From DASXKD01 sp963703605 (GTDB lineage Bacteria > Actinomycetota > Actinomycetes > Streptosporangiales > Streptosporangiaceae): a stretch of DNA of 64,000 bases. The notes under the pieces were generated by a model. It had not been told where the DNA came from, searched no databases, and saw only the letters and a program-made list of their open reading frames with translations. Each line of letters starts with the position of its first letter. The stretch's first letter is position 1. The position numbers were made by a program, and so were the translations under genes. This document shows, one piece after another, positions 46,339 through 56,857 of this stretch. Location of the stretch: positions 1 to 64,000 of the forward strand of contig CAVPFC010000065.1 of the NCBI GenBank assembly GCA_963703605.1, written 5' to 3'.

Positions 46339-46908
46339 TCAGCCCGGTGTGGCTTCCTCGGCCACGTCGAGCAGCGCGTGCGCGACGATCGCGTGCAGCG
46401 CGCGCAACGCGGCGCCGCCGTGCGTGCCCCAGTGGTTGACGTAGGAGTACTGCCACCACCAGAGCGCCTCCAGAGACCGGCCCGCCTCGTAGTGCTGGAG
46501 CCCGTGGATGAGGTCGGCGGCGACCGCCGCGAGATCGTCGGACAGGCGGAACGCGGTCGGCCGGGTGTCCGCGTAGGGGTCGAAGAGTTCGCCGTACTCG
46601 TCGCAGGCGCTCAGCCGGGCGGCGAGCCCCGCGCGGAGCTGGTCGAGGTCGGGATCGGCGCCGACATCGGGCTCCCAGTTGCCCGGCGGGATCACGTCCT
46701 TGCTGGCGCCGAGCTGGGCGCCGGCGAGCAGGATCTGCGACACCTCCAGCAACAGCAGCGGCACGATCTCGTCGCCGCCCTGACCGTTGGCGAGCGCACC
46801 CACCCCGTCAAGAAAGTCCCGCGCTTGCGCCGCGACCCGCTCGGCGAGCGGGTGCCAGCCATCCCCCGGTCCCTCTTCGCGCAGGCCGCGGGCCCGTGCG
46901 CTAGACAT
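46339..46908 (-). CDS. DUF5063 family protein
   Basis: The protein of about 189 residues is a predicted soluble, mostly helical protein with the blocks EIVPLLLLEVSQILLAGAQL, DPYADTRPTAFRLSDDLAAV and EALWWWQYSYVNHWG. It is the conserved neighbour of recR in actinomycetes. I chose ATG 46908, which overlaps the recR stop by eight bases and implies translational coupling. The function of the family is unknown; the link with recR suggests a DNA repair or replication role only by context. Confidence 0.85.
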   Translation of the reverse strand: MSSARARGLREEGPGDGWHPLAERVAAQARDFLDGVGALANGQGGDEIVPLLLLEVSQILLAGAQLGASKDVIPPGNWEPDVGADPDLDQLRAGLAARLSACDEYGELFDPYADTRPTAFRLSDDLAAVAADLIHGLQHYEAGRSLEALWWWQYSYVNHWGTHGGAALRALHAIVAHALLDVAEEATPG

Positions 46909-47512
46909 CAAGAAGCCTCCGTCCTTCGAACGCGCGGCCAAGGGTCACCTCGTCCGCGTACTCCAGGTCCCCCCCGACCGGGAGCCCGCTGGCCGGCCTG
47001 GTGACCCGCACCCCCAGCGGTTTCACCAACCGGGCCAGGTAGGTGGCGGTGGCCTCCCCTTCAAGGTTGGGATCGGTGGCGAGGATCACCTCGGTGATGC
47101 CGCCATCCGCGAGCCGGGTCATGAGTTCCCTGGTCCTCAGATCCTCCGGGCCGATCCCGTCGATCGGGCTGATCGCGCCGCCGAGGACATGGTAGCGACC
47201 ACGAAACTCGCGGATCTTCTCAATGGCCGCCACGTCTTTCGGCTCCTCGACCACGCAGATCACCGAGAGGTCGCGACGCGGGTCCCGGCAGATCCGGCAC
47301 AGTTCTTCCTCGGCCACGTTCCCGCATACCTGGCAGAACCGGACCTTGTCGGTCACCTCCACCAGGACGGCGGCCAGCCGCCGCACGTCCGCCGGATCGG
47401 TGCCGAGCAGGTAGAACGCGATCCGCTGCGCGCCTTTCGGGCCTACCCCTGGCAGCCGCCCAAGCTCGTCGATGAGGTTCTGCACCACTCCCTCGTACAC
47501 GTCAGTCCTCAT
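46901..47512 (-). CDS. recR: Recombination mediator RecR
   Basis: RecR (203 residues) works with RecO and RecF to load RecA on gapped DNA. It has the helix-hairpin-helix DEL GRLPGVGPKGAQRIAFYLL region, a four-cysteine zinc module (FCQVCGN and CRICRD), and the Toprim domain with VIAVVEEPKD-like and EVILATDPNLEGEATATYLA blocks. The C-terminus ends GGDLEYADEVTLGRAFEGRR, standard for the family. It is the middle gene of the dnaX-ybaB-recR set on the minus strand, about 80 bp after ybaB. Confidence 0.97.
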   Translation of the reverse strand: MRTDVYEGVVQNLIDELGRLPGVGPKGAQRIAFYLLGTDPADVRRLAAVLVEVTDKVRFCQVCGNVAEEELCRICRDPRRDLSVICVVEEPKDVAAIEKIREFRGRYHVLGGAISPIDGIGPEDLRTRELMTRLADGGITEVILATDPNLEGEATATYLARLVKPLGVRVTRPASGLPVGGDLEYADEVTLGRAFEGRRLLDV

Positions 47513-47590
47513 CCTCCTGGCTCCGGGCCGCCGGGCCCCGGGCCGCCGGGCCCCGCGGCCGGCGAGCAGGCCGGCCGGCGCCGGTCACGA

Positions 47591-47989
47591 TCATGCGCCG
47601 GGCAGCTCTGGCGGGCCGTCGGGCTCGTCCGGCTCCACGCCGAAAAGGCCGGACATGTCGGGCAGCCCGGGCTGGCTCAGCCCGCCGCCGAGGCCCGCCG
47701 CCAGCGGGCCCATCTTCTCCTGCTGGAGGTCGGTGACCGCGCTGTAGGCGTTGCGCACCGCCGCGAGCACCAGGTCGGCGACCGTCTGCGCCGTTTCGGC
47801 CCGGTCCGCGGGGTCGATCGCGTCGGCGCTGATGACCAGGTCGACCAGTTCGCCCTGGCCGTTGACCCGGGCCTTGACCAGCCCGCCGCCCGCGGTGCCC
47901 TCCACCTGGGCGTCGGCCAGTTCTTGCTGTGCGCTCATGAGATGGTCCTGCATCTGCTGCGCCGCGGCGAGCAGTTGCTGTAGGTCCAT
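47591..47989 (-). CDS. ybaB: YbaB/EbfC nucleoid-associated protein
   Basis: This protein of about 132 residues contains the YbaB domain: DLQQLLAAAQQMQDHLMSAQ, then VEGTAGGGLVKARVNGQGEL and DAIDPADRAETAQTVADLVL. Homologues are dimers that bind DNA without clear sequence preference. It has a Pro/Gly-rich C-terminal extension (LPDMSGLFGVEPDEPDGPPE) seen in actinomycetes. I chose the start at 47989 because the methionine begins the conserved domain and has a GAGGG site; the GTG at 48007 is an alternative. Confidence 0.92.
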   Translation of the reverse strand: MDLQQLLAAAQQMQDHLMSAQQELADAQVEGTAGGGLVKARVNGQGELVDLVISADAIDPADRAETAQTVADLVLAAVRNAYSAVTDLQQEKMGPLAAGLGGGLSQPGLPDMSGLFGVEPDEPDGPPELPGA

Positions 47990-48247
47990 CCCGCCCTCTG
48001 CGTCCACTATGTCCTCATTCGATCGGGGTCAGCCGGCGAAGCGCCTGCGCCTCGCCGAGCAGCGCGAATCCCGCCAGTCCGGCCGGCTCCCCGGCGTGGT
48101 CGCCTGCTGTTTCGAGCCTACGGCCTTCCCGTCCCGCCGGGCACCACCACGCCGTGCCGGGCCGGGGACGGCTGCGGCCGCAGTGCCGCCGTGGGTCCGC
48201 TCAGGTGAGAGCGCCGGCGCCGGCCGCCCGCGCTTGCCCCTCGTCAA

Positions 48248-48288
48248 CGCGTGAATCCATTCGCCACATCGGCGGGCGGATTCACGCG
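48248..48288 (-). terminator. Hairpin downstream of dnaX, possible terminator
   Basis: Perfect 11-bp arms CGCGTGAATCC and GGATTCACGCG are separated by 19 bases. It lies 16-56 bp after the dnaX stop on the minus strand. There is no T-run, which is common for GC-rich actinobacterial terminators. Confidence 0.55.
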
Positions 48289-48303
48289 ATCAGGGCAATC
48301 CGT

Positions 48304-50819
48304 CTAGGACTCTTCGATTTCCCCGATGACGCTGCCGCCTAGCTGGCGCTGAATGAGTTCTATCCCGGTCGGGCCGCCGATAGCCCCGCCCGGCCCGGCG
48401 TCGTCGGGCCATTCCCCCTCGCCGAAGCCCGCGGCTCCGGCTTCAGGTGTGCCGGATCCGGACGACCCAGGCTCCGCGCCGCGCGGATGGGGGACCCCGC
48501 GGGCGGACTTCCGCGCCCCCAGCTTCCCGGCCGGCGCCTGGTCCGGCGGCCCGTCCGGCCCGGCTGTGCGGCCTGGCCCGGCCGGGCCTTCCGGTTCGGC
48601 TGAGGCACCCCGGCCAGGTGAACCGCCCGCGGGCGAGTTCGCCCGCCCCAGGTGAGCCGCCCGCGGGCGAGCCGCCCGGCCCACTGGTCGCGGCCTCCGG
48701 CTCGCCGGTGGCCCTGGCCCCGCCCGCCCTAGCCCCGCCGGCCCTCGCCCTGCCGGCCCTCGCCCCGCTGGCCGGGGCGCGCGGCCCACCCCTGTGCGGC
48801 CTGCGGTCCGTCCGCGGCTCCGTCCGGAGTACCCGGCGCGGCGGCCGGCCCGCCGGGCGCGGCGCCCGGCCCGGCCGCGGGTGCTTCCGGCCCGCCCGGA
48901 GCGCTGCCCACGCCGGGGCCGCCGTCTGCGCCGGGGCCGCCGTCTGCCTCGGGACCGCTGCCCGCGCCTGGGTCGCTGTCGCCCGCGGGCTCCGTGGCTG
49001 CGGGCCGTGACGCGCGGCGCGGGCCGGGCCCGGCGGCCCCGGTGCCCACGACCGCGCGGACGCGCACGTTCAGGCCCAGCATGGTGCCGAGCACGCCCGC
49101 CAGCACCTGATCGCAGCCGCTGCTGGCGAACCCCTTGGCCTCGCCCTCCTTGGGGAACGCCACGGTCAGCACGTTCCCCTCCAGCGACTCGACGGAGGCC
49201 GGGCCCAGCAGCATCCAGGCGATCCGGCGCTGCCCCCGGACCGCCTCGAGCACATCGGGCCAGCGATCCCGCAACAGGTCGGCGTCAACGGCTCCGGTCC
49301 GGGCTGCTGAGGCTCTGCGAACGGGCATTACGGAGGTCGCCGCCGGCTCTGCCGCCGAGGGCTCCCCGGCGGCGTGGCCCGGTCCCTCCGTGGCCGGCCG
49401 CCGTCCCGGTGCGGGCCCGTTTCCCGGGCCGGCCGGGGATTCCTGGTCCGGGGCTGGCCGGTCCCCGGCGGCCCGCTCGTCCGGTGCGGAGCGCCGTCCG
49501 GCGGCCGCCGGGTGGTCCCGGGCCTGCGCCGGGCGGGCCGGCGCGGCCGTCACGGCAGGCTGGCCTGCCACGGGCGGGGCCGTCCGGCCTTCGGGCACCG
49601 TGTCGAGCCGTCGCTCCAGCCGTTCCAGCCGGGTGAGCAGGGCTTTCTCGCTGGTGCTCGCGCCGGGCAGGAGCACCTGGGCGCACATCAGCTCGAGCAG
49701 GAGCCGTGGTGACGTCGTCCCGCGCATCTGGATGAGCCCGTCGCTGAGGATCTCTGCCGTGCGGGCGAGCTCGGCCTGGCCGAACCGGCCAGCCTGGTCG
49801 GCCATCTTCTCCAGCCGGTCGGCGGGCGCATCGAGCAGCCCGGTCTGCCCGGCGCCGGGAACGGCGGCCAGGATGATCAGGTCCCGCACCCGGTCGAGCA
49901 GGTCCGCCGCGAAGCGGCGTGGATCATGCCCGCCCTGCACCACCCGGTCGACCGTGCCGAACGCGGCCGCCCCGTCGCCGGACGCGAGCGCGTCCACCAT
50001 CTCGTCCAGCAGGCTGTCGTCGGTGTAGCCGAGCAGGGCCACGGTCCGCTCGTAGGTGAGCCCCTCCTCGCCCGAACCCGCGAGAAGCTGGTCGAGCACG
50101 GACAGCGAGTCACGCACCGAGCCGGCCCCCGCCCGGACCACCAGCGGCAGCATCGACGGCTGGTAGCTGACCCCTTCGGCGGCCAGGATCTCCTCGAGCA
50201 GCGAGCGCAGCACCGCCGGGGGGACCAGCCGGAACGGGTAGTGATGGGTGCGCGACCGGATGGTCGGGATGACCTTCTCCGGCTCGGTCGTCGCGAAGAC
50301 GAACTTCAGGTGCGGCGGCGGTTCCTCGACCAGCTTGAGAAGGGCGTTGAACCCCTCCCTGGTCACCATGTGGGCCTCGTCGATGATGTAGACCTTGAAC
50401 CGCCCGGAGACCGGTGCGTAGAAGGCCCGCTCCCGCAGGTCCCTGGCGTCGTCCACGCCGCCGTGCGAGGCCGCGTCGATCTCGATCACGTCGATGCTGC
50501 CCGGCCCGGACGGCGCGAGCGCGACGCAGGACTCGCACACGCCGCACGGATCGGGCGTCGGGCCCTGAACGCAGTTGAGCGAGCGGGCCAGGATCCTGGC
50601 GCTCGACGTCTTTCCGCAGCCCCGGGGCCCGCTGAACAGGTAGGCGTGGTTAATGCGGTCGTTGCGTAGCGCCTGGCGAAGCGGCTCAGTGACGTGCTCC
50701 TGGCCCCTGACCTCAGCGAAGGTGGCCGGGCGGTACCGGCGGTACAGTGCCAGCCGGGCTGGGGGGACGCCGAGGCGGGGCGGTTTCTCGGGAGCGGTGC
50801 CGGGCTCGTCGCCTGCCAT
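48304..50819 (-). CDS. dnaX: DNA polymerase III tau/gamma subunit, with a frame change in its low-complexity tail
   Basis: DnaX is the clamp-loader ATPase of the replicase. The start ATG is 50819. Visible are LYRRYRPATFAEVRGQEHVT, Walker A SGPRGCGKTSSARI, the zinc cysteines CVQGPTPDPCGVCESC, Walker B YIIDEAHMV and sensor FATTEPEK. After about residue 430 comes a long Pro/Ala/Gly-rich region. The main frame stops at 48729, but the actinobacterial C-terminus (GPTGIELIQRQLGGSVIGEI, then EES and stop) lies in another frame ending at 48304. Going from the first to the second requires a -1 shift somewhere between about 48,790 and 48,400. This is either a consensus error in repeated GC-rich sequence or a programmed shift. 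Confidence 0.9.
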
Positions 50820-50846
50820 GATGTGATCCTCGCCAGGACGGGAAGG

Positions 50847-50934
50847 GACCCCTCGCACACCCACCAGAGCTCGCGTACCCTTGCTGCCTTCCGGCCCTGG
50901 GGGAGTTGGCGAGATAAGCGCCGTGCGAGGGGTC
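50847..50934 (-). ncRNA. ffs: Small bacterial SRP RNA (4.5S-like)
   Basis: On the minus strand, self-complementary ends (GACCCCTCGCAC and GTGCGAGGGGTC) enclose the conserved apical loop CAGGGCCGGAAGGCAGCA, which binds Ffh. It lies between dnaX and tRNA-Ser, as in many actinomycetes. The 5' and 3' ends are approximate. It forms the core of the signal recognition particle that targets membrane proteins. Confidence 0.93.
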
Positions 50935-51027
50935 TGGCTCAGTCTAGCGGCGGCCACCGTCAGGACGTGCCAGGTCCCGGCCCCGGACCGGTAACCGGCG
51001 AGGCCCGGCACCGGTAAGCTGACCGGC

Positions 51028-51115
51028 GGAGGATTCGCCTAGTGGCCTAGGGCGCACGCTTGGAAAGCGTGTTGGGGGCAACCCCTCAAGAGTTCGAATC
51101 TCTTATCCTCCGCCA
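51028..51115 (+). tRNA. tRNA-Ser (anticodon GGA)
   Basis: The acceptor stem GGAGGAT pairs with ATCCTCC, followed by discriminator G and an encoded CCA. The anticodon loop is CTTGGAAAG (stem CGC/GCG), reading serine codon UCC. The variable arm (GTTGGGGGCAACCCCTC) is long, as in serine tRNAs, and the TPsiC loop is GAGTTCGAATCTC. Confidence 0.95.
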
Positions 51116-51564
51116 CGCTGACCTGCGACGACGCGTCGAGCCGCCGCGCTCCAGTTGTCTTGATACCGAGATTTGTCTCAGTTTTTGTCCACGAAAGGCG
51201 GTCAGGCGTCCGCACGCCGGATAAGCGGCGCCTTGGCGTTCGGGCCTGGCCGGGAGCGTCCGCGACCGACCGGAGACGCGCCAACTTACGGACCGCATCA
51301 CACTGAGTGATCGAGAAATTCCAGGAGAACGCGCCCCGAGCCGATCGGCGCGGCGACTGGCGCGGATCAGTGCGGCGGGTGATGGGTGCAGATCGGACCG
51401 ATCTGCGTGAATGCCGCTGGTGGGAGATGCGCCTGTATGCCAGGGCGTGGTGCGCTGGCCTTCACCCGCACCGCTGGTGCCCGGGTCCGGCTGGTCAGGC
51501 CGCAACCGTGCGGCGTGTGCCGACGGCACACGCCGCACGGTCTCGGGTACCGGACTGCCTCGCG
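51116..51564. other. Intergenic, about 450 bp
   Basis: Frames here overlap without homology. A short inverted repeat (gcacgccgcacgg) of the type cgtgcggcgtgtgccgacggcacacgccgcacgg lies at about 51508-51540, a strong hairpin that may terminate the tRNA or the opposite gene. Confidence 0.5.
51508..51540. terminator. Strong hairpin, possible bidirectional terminator
   Basis: The arms CGTGCGGCGTGTGCC and GGCACACGCCGCACG are perfectly complementary around a three-base loop (gac region). It lies just downstream of the stop of the minus-strand beta-roll gene at 51565. Confidence 0.7.
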
Positions 51565-52476
51565 CTAACAGTGCGAGGTGGTTGGTGACACGGGGAAGAA
51601 CCCGCAATGGACGGGAACGCCGATCACTTCGTGCGCGCCGCCGAGGATGGAGTCGAGGCTGCCCCGGGCCGCGTTGTCCAGCCCGCCGCTGACCGACGAC
51701 GCGTTGCCGAAGGCGATGTTGTGGCGGCCACCGCTGACCGAGGAGGTCTCGCCGCGCGCGGTGTTCAGAGCGCCGCCGCTGGTGGTGGCGTAGAAGCCGT
51801 TGGCGATGTTGGCCAGGCCGCCGTTGGCGGTGGCGGCGAAGCCGCTGGCGAGGTTGCCCGCGCCGCCGGCCACGGTGGTGTCGAACCCGGCCGCGGTGCT
51901 GGACCGGCCGCCGGGGACCGAGTCGAACGGCCCGTGGATCTGGTTGAAGTCGCCGGCCAGCAGGCCGCCGTAGGAGGTCCAGACACCGTTGTCGCCGGTG
52001 ATCAGGTTGTGCGAACCGGTCCGGGGGCCGCCACCGCTATTGTCGGCGTAGCCGACGATCAGGTTCCCCAGCCCGTTCAGCTTGGTCTCGATGCCGGTGC
52101 CGTTGACGACCTGGACGTTGACGCCCTTGAACAGCACCGTCTTCAGCGCCGAGTGGGCGTTGCCGCCGTGGCCGGCGATCACCAGCATCGAGCCGTCGCG
52201 GCTCAGGGTAACGCCGCTCAACAGTGTCTGAAGACGGCTGATCGCCGCCTCGTCCTGGCTCAGTCTTTGCTGCAGGGCGCTGATCTGCCCCTGCAGCGCG
52301 CTCGCCGGGTGCGTGCTGGAGCCGCTGGCAAACGCGGTCCCGGCCCACGCCGTCATCCCCAGCGCAATGCCAATGCCCGCCCCGGCGCAAAGCACCCAGA
52401 ACCCCCTGCCCATGGCCGCTCGCCAGTTGCCTGCTCCCCGCGCGCCTGAACCGGCCGTCTTGGCCCGTGCTGTCAT
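51565..52476 (-). CDS. Exported YadA-head-like beta-roll protein
   Basis: The product of about 303 residues has an N-terminal hydrophobic helix (VLCAGAGIGIALGMTAWAGT), then a coiled-coil-like segment (ALQGQISALQQRLSQDEAAI) and a long set of repeats: SGFAATANGGLANIANG, SGGALNTARGETSSVSGG and SGGLDNAARGSLDSILGG. The repeat SxxGGxxNxAxG is the left-handed beta-roll of YadA-type heads (Hep_Hag). Such domains form trimeric adhesive heads in Gram-negative bacteria; in actinomycetes the export and anchoring route is different and unclear. A coiled coil next to the roll would support trimerisation. There is no C-terminal membrane anchor. Confidence 0.75.
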   Translation of the reverse strand: MTARAKTAGSGARGAGNWRAAMGRGFWVLCAGAGIGIALGMTAWAGTAFASGSSTHPASALQGQISALQQRLSQDEAAISRLQTLLSGVTLSRDGSMLVIAGHGGNAHSALKTVLFKGVNVQVVNGTGIETKLNGLGNLIVGYADNSGGGPRTGSHNLITGDNGVWTSYGGLLAGDFNQIHGPFDSVPGGRSSTAAGFDTTVAGGAGNLASGFAATANGGLANIANGFYATTSGGALNTARGETSSVSGGRHNIAFGNASSVSGGLDNAARGSLDSILGGAHEVIGVPVHCGFFPVSPTTSHC

Positions 52477-52491
52477 AGCGAAGCCCTCCAA

Positions 52492-52812
52492 TTTGGAGCG
52501 ATACCGCAGCGCTACACCGCGCCCACTGCGGTATACGCCCGAACCCCATCACCTGTTCACCGTGGAGAAATGGAGTTCCCAAACGGTCCCAGACGTGCAC
52601 GCGGCCGGACGGAGCCGCAGTGGGCGCTACCCCGGCAGCCACTGCGCCCCGCCAGTGCCCCTAACGCGACTTCGAGCACAGAACCAGGCGATCGGCGCGC
52701 TCCCGCAACAACCAACGGCGCAGCACTCGACCTTCCTGGCCGGCCGTCACTCCTGACGACGTTGGACCCGAAGCTGCCAACCCCTGGGAGCCGCTGCTGA
52801 CATCTGGCCCGC
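52492..52812. other. Intergenic, about 320 bp
   Basis: It separates the beta-roll gene start from the hydrolase stop. Only shadow frames occur. It probably contains the promoter of the beta-roll gene. Confidence 0.5.
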
Positions 52813-53626
52813 TTAGTCGAGGAACGCGGCGAGGATGGGGTTGACCTGGTCGGCGGCCAGCAGGGGGGCGCCGTGGCCAAGGCCGGGTAGCTCGGTGTAC
52901 TGGCAGCTGGAAATGCGGCCGGCTGCCTGGCGCACGGCGCGCGGGGGGAACCAGCAGTCATGCTCGAATGCCATGGCCAGGCAGGGGGACTTGATGCGAT
53001 CGAGCCGGTCCAAGTGGGTGCTGTCCTCCAGCCAGGCAAGGTCGGCCTGGTATTGGCCGAGCCGTCCGGGGTTGGGCCACTGTTCGGCTGCCTCGATGAG
53101 GCTGATGGTGATCTTGACGGCGTCGTCGTCGTTTTGGAGCTGGGCCATGGGATGCAGTGACAGCAGCAGGTCGGCGACGTCGAAGCTGGGCGGGAGCGGG
53201 TCAAGGGCGCGGGCGAGGTCGACAGCGGCGCGGCAGCGTGCCACGGCGTAGGCCGGCGCTGGGCCTGCTCCGGCCAGGAGCACGAGCCGCCGGACCAGGT
53301 CAGCGCGGGTCACGGCGAGTTCCTGTGCGATGTAGCCGCCCAGTGAGTAGCCGATGACATCGCAGGGCCCGAGCCCCGAGATGTTCGATCAGGGCTGCTG
53401 TGTCGGCTGCCATGCCGGTCACCGTGTAGGGGGCCGGCGGCGCCTCGGACCGCCCGCAGCCTCTGTTGTCGAAGGTGATGACGGTATGCCCGGCTGCGGC
53501 CAGGTCGGTTACCTGGGCGAACCACAGGTCGGCGGGCTGGCCGGTGCCGCAGATGAGCAGGACGGGCGGGCCATCGCCGGCCGTTGAGTAGTCGATGGTG
53601 ATTCCGTTGACGATTGCGTTCGGCAT
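52813..53626 (-). pseudogene. Alpha/beta hydrolase with a frameshift
   Basis: The start ATG 53626 gives AIVNGITIDYSTAGDGPPVL and then GHTVITFDNRGCGRS, with oxyanion-hole region and the first beta strands of an alpha/beta hydrolase. Near 53,370 the frame changes (a one-base indel) and continues GPCDVIGYSLGGYIAQELAV with the nucleophile Ser in GYSLGG, and later the catalytic-acid and His regions AMAFEHDCWFPPRAV and ELPGLGHGAPLLA. The length when joined (about 270) is normal for esterases or haloperoxidase-like enzymes. Because the neighbours also have indels, a sequencing error is plausible and the gene may be intact. Confidence 0.85.
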
Positions 53627-53676
53627 GCAGACAGCATCGGGCGGCCCGGCAGAAAGAACATCGGCCGGATGGGGGA

Positions 53677-56539
53677 TTACATCCCTGGGTGGCTGGAGAC
53701 AGCGGCGGCCAATTCGGCCCGGGTGCGCACGCTGAGCTTGCGCAGGGCGCTCGACACGTGATCCTTGATGGTGCCCGCGCTTACCCCGAGGCGGGCCGCG
53801 ATCTCGGGATTGGTGAGGCCGCGGGCGACGAGATCGGCGACGTTACGCTCCGCGGGGGTAAGACTTGACCACCCGAACGCAGGCCGCCGCCGAGGGCCCC
53901 GTCCCCGGCGGGCCATCACAGCGGCTTCTTCGATGATGAGCCCGGTACCGCGTTCCCACGCGGGCTGTGCCTGCTCGCCGAGATGCTCGCGGCCGGCCGC
54001 GACCCAGCCTGCGACCCGGCCGGCCTCCATCGGCCGCAACGGAAAGCCCAGCCCGTCCCGGGCGGTGGCAGCGGCAGCCAGCAGTGGCAGGCCACGCTCG
54101 GCGCGTCCCTCGTCGATCAGCAGGCCACCGAGGGTCTCCAGCGTTTCGACCAGCCCCAGGCGATCGCCCGCTTGGAGTTGCCCAGCCAGCGCCTCGTGGC
54201 AGCCGTTGACCGCCGATGCCTTGTCGCCCCGCACCCATGCCAGCCGTCCCAGATGATGGCGGGCGCGGGCGGCATCCGCCGCCAGACCGCACTCGGCCGC
54301 GTGCTCGGCGGCCTGTTCGTACCAGCTTTGCGCGTCGTCGTAGCGGCCTTCCAGCTCAGCAAGCTCGCCCAGTGAATCGAGCCACCAGGCAAGCAGCGGC
54401 CGCACCGCGAAGGCGCGGGCGAGTTGCACGGCCTGATCAAGGTGAGGGGCGGCGCCAGGTTCGCCGCGGGCCAGCAGAATGCGGCCCAGGTGACCGGTGG
54501 CGATCATCACGTTGATGGCCGAATTGGCCCGCCCGGCGACTTCGATGGCCTCGGCAGCATGGTGGCCCGCCGGTTCCAGCCGGCCGCGGGTACGTTCAAT
54601 CTCGGCCACGATCGCCAGCGCCGCGCTGATCCAGGTGACATCGCCGATCTCCCGCAGCACGCCCAGCGCCTGCTGAGCGGATGCCTGCGCCGCAGCGAGC
54701 TTCCCGTGCCATAGCTCAACCGCAGCGCGGCCAAGCACAGCCATCGCAAACTGCTGCCGCCGCCCCGAGTGGGCGGTCAGCTGGATAGCGTCCTGCAACG
54801 TACCGATGGCCGCGTCGAAACGTGCGGCGTAATAGCGGGCCCAGCCCAGCCCGGCCAGCCCGGTACTTCGGGCCCAGCCATCACCGCTGCGGTGGGCAGC
54901 CGCGAGGCCCTCCTCGAAAAGCGCGGCGGAACGCTCCGGGTCCAGGAACCACCAGACGTAACCGGCGGTCGCCAGGCACCGGGCCAGCACCACATCGTCG
55001 CCAAGCAGCCGGGCCACCGGCAGCGCCGACTCGATGGCCGCAAACGAGGCAAGGTAGTCGCCAGCGATGAACGCCAACTGTGCCAGCCCGACCTCGGCAC
55101 GCAGCCGCACCAGCGGCTGCGACTGGTGCCTCCGCCGCCAGCGCCGCACGCAGCCACTGCAATCCGGTTACGAACCAGCCGCGGGTATACCAGAAGAAAT
55201 ACAGCGCGGCTGCCAGCCGCTGCGCCTCCCCGGCGGCCCCACAGGACAACAACCAGCCAAGGGCCGCATCATGATCGGGCCGGTCGAGCTCGAGCAGGTC
55301 GCAATGCTGCTCAGCCTTCGGCTCGAACAGCATCGGCTCGATGGTTTCGGCCCGGGCCAGGAACGCACGGGCGTGCCGCCACCGGGCCAAGTCCTCTTCG
55401 CCAGCGTCGGCGAGGCGTGCCGCGGCGTACTGGCGTACCGGCTCAAGGAACCGGAACCGGGTCCTGGTCCCGCTGGTGTCCGCCTCCAGCAACGATGCGG
55501 TGACTAGCTGCCCAACGAGCGAACCAACCTGACCGGCCTCGACCGGCGGTGCCCCCGCCACCTCCTTCGCCGCGGCAAGGTCAAACCCCGCGGGGAATAC
55601 GCTCAGCCGCCTGAATACCGCCGCGGCATCAGCCGGCAGCAGCGCATGACTCCAGGCCAGGCACGCATCCAGCGAGTCGTGTCGCCCCGAACCCGTGCCT
55701 CTGGCCGGCCATTGCGAAGAACCCAGCTCTGTTGCCAGTTCGGCCAGCGAGGCAGCCCGCAGGCGATTGGCGACCAATTCCAGCGCCAGCGGAAGCCCGC
55801 CCGCCTTACGGCAGATGCTGCCCGCAAGCACCAGCTCTCCGGGTCCAGCCTGCAGTGTCACCCCCGCCATGGCTGCCCGGGCATAAAACAGCCGCACCGC
55901 CTCCGTAGCAACCGGATGGCCGGCCTCGCCGGGAACAGTCATGGGCTGTACCCGCCACACACACTCCGGCTCGATATCAAGCGGGATGCGGCTCGTCACC
56001 AGAATCCGCAAATCCGCGGCTCGCCCGGCCAGCTGACCGCAAGCACCACGGGCCGGTTCCAGAACGTGTTCGCAGTTGTCGAGAACAAGCAGCGACCGGC
56101 AACCCGACACCGCCTCGATGACAGCATCAAGGCCAGCCGCCGCCGCGGCCCCCCGGATCCCGACCCCCTCAACCAGGGCGGCAACTACCTGCTCCTCGGT
56201 GCGGCATGGCACCAAATCGACGTAGCACACCCGCTCCGCCCGCCCAGCCGATACCTCGGCCCATGCCGTCTCAATCGCCAGCGCGGTCTTTCCGACTCCC
56301 CCAACGCCGGTCAGCGTCACCACCAGGTACCGGCCAAGCCTGGCCGCAACCTCCGCGAGGTCCGCGGTTCTCCCGACAAAGGACAACCGCCTCGGTGGCA
56401 GCCGCACCGCACCGTCCCGGCCGGCACCACCGCCACGACCGGCGAAGGGACTCCGCCACCAGCCAACCCTAACGCCCTGGCCCGAAGCCCACCAAGCAAG
56501 CAGGACGCCTCCGGCGGCAGGCTCAGCGAAGGTAGTCAC
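53677..56539 (-). pseudogene. Large ATP-binding LuxR-type regulator with a frameshift
   Basis: The joined product of about 950 residues has an NB-ARC-like ATPase (Walker A TGVGGVGKTALAIETA; Walker B SLLVLDNCEHVLE; VTSRIPLDIEPECVWRV), helical TPR-like repeats, and a C-terminal LuxR helix-turn-helix (LTPAERNVADLVARGLTNPE then IAARLGVSAGTIKDHVSSAL). This is the AfsR/LAL-like regulator type common in actinomycetes, often controlling secondary metabolism. The first part (56539 to about 55130) and the second part (about 55130 to 53677) are in different frames, with the change in the middle of the repeats. A sequencing indel is likely. Confidence 0.88.
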
Positions 56540-56857
56540 GACGCCGGGACCCTGAAGGGATGACTGCAGCTGGACTGCCTAACCGCCGAGGCTGCACCTG
56601 GGGAAGCACCACAACCACATACCCCGTCCCGGCGCCCATCATCGCCAGAACCAGGACCGCCCTCAAAGTCGTTCGTCCATCCAGGCGCTGATAGCACCTT
56701 GACCCGGCCCTGCTTCCGGCGCGCCTGGAAACCACCGGGAACCAGGAGAAAAAAGGGCACATCGGTCCCTTGACCAGCCCGCTCCTTCAGGGATGACCTG
56801 GTACGGCCGTCCTCCAGGGCTATCGTCATGAATTCTTAAACGGAAAGACCGGTCGGC
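56540..56857. other. Intergenic, about 318 bp
   Basis: Only shadow frames are present. It probably holds the promoter of the LuxR regulator. No hairpin stands out. Confidence 0.5.

Noticed and set aside
46787..47983. 398-codon plus-strand frame opposite recR and ybaB
   Set aside because: It spans two well-supported minus-strand genes and has no recognisable domain.
48729..48790. Programmed ribosomal frameshift in dnaX as the main explanation
   Set aside because: No A-rich slippery heptamer or stable pseudoknot is evident, and neighbouring genes show similar indels. I keep it only as a point to check.
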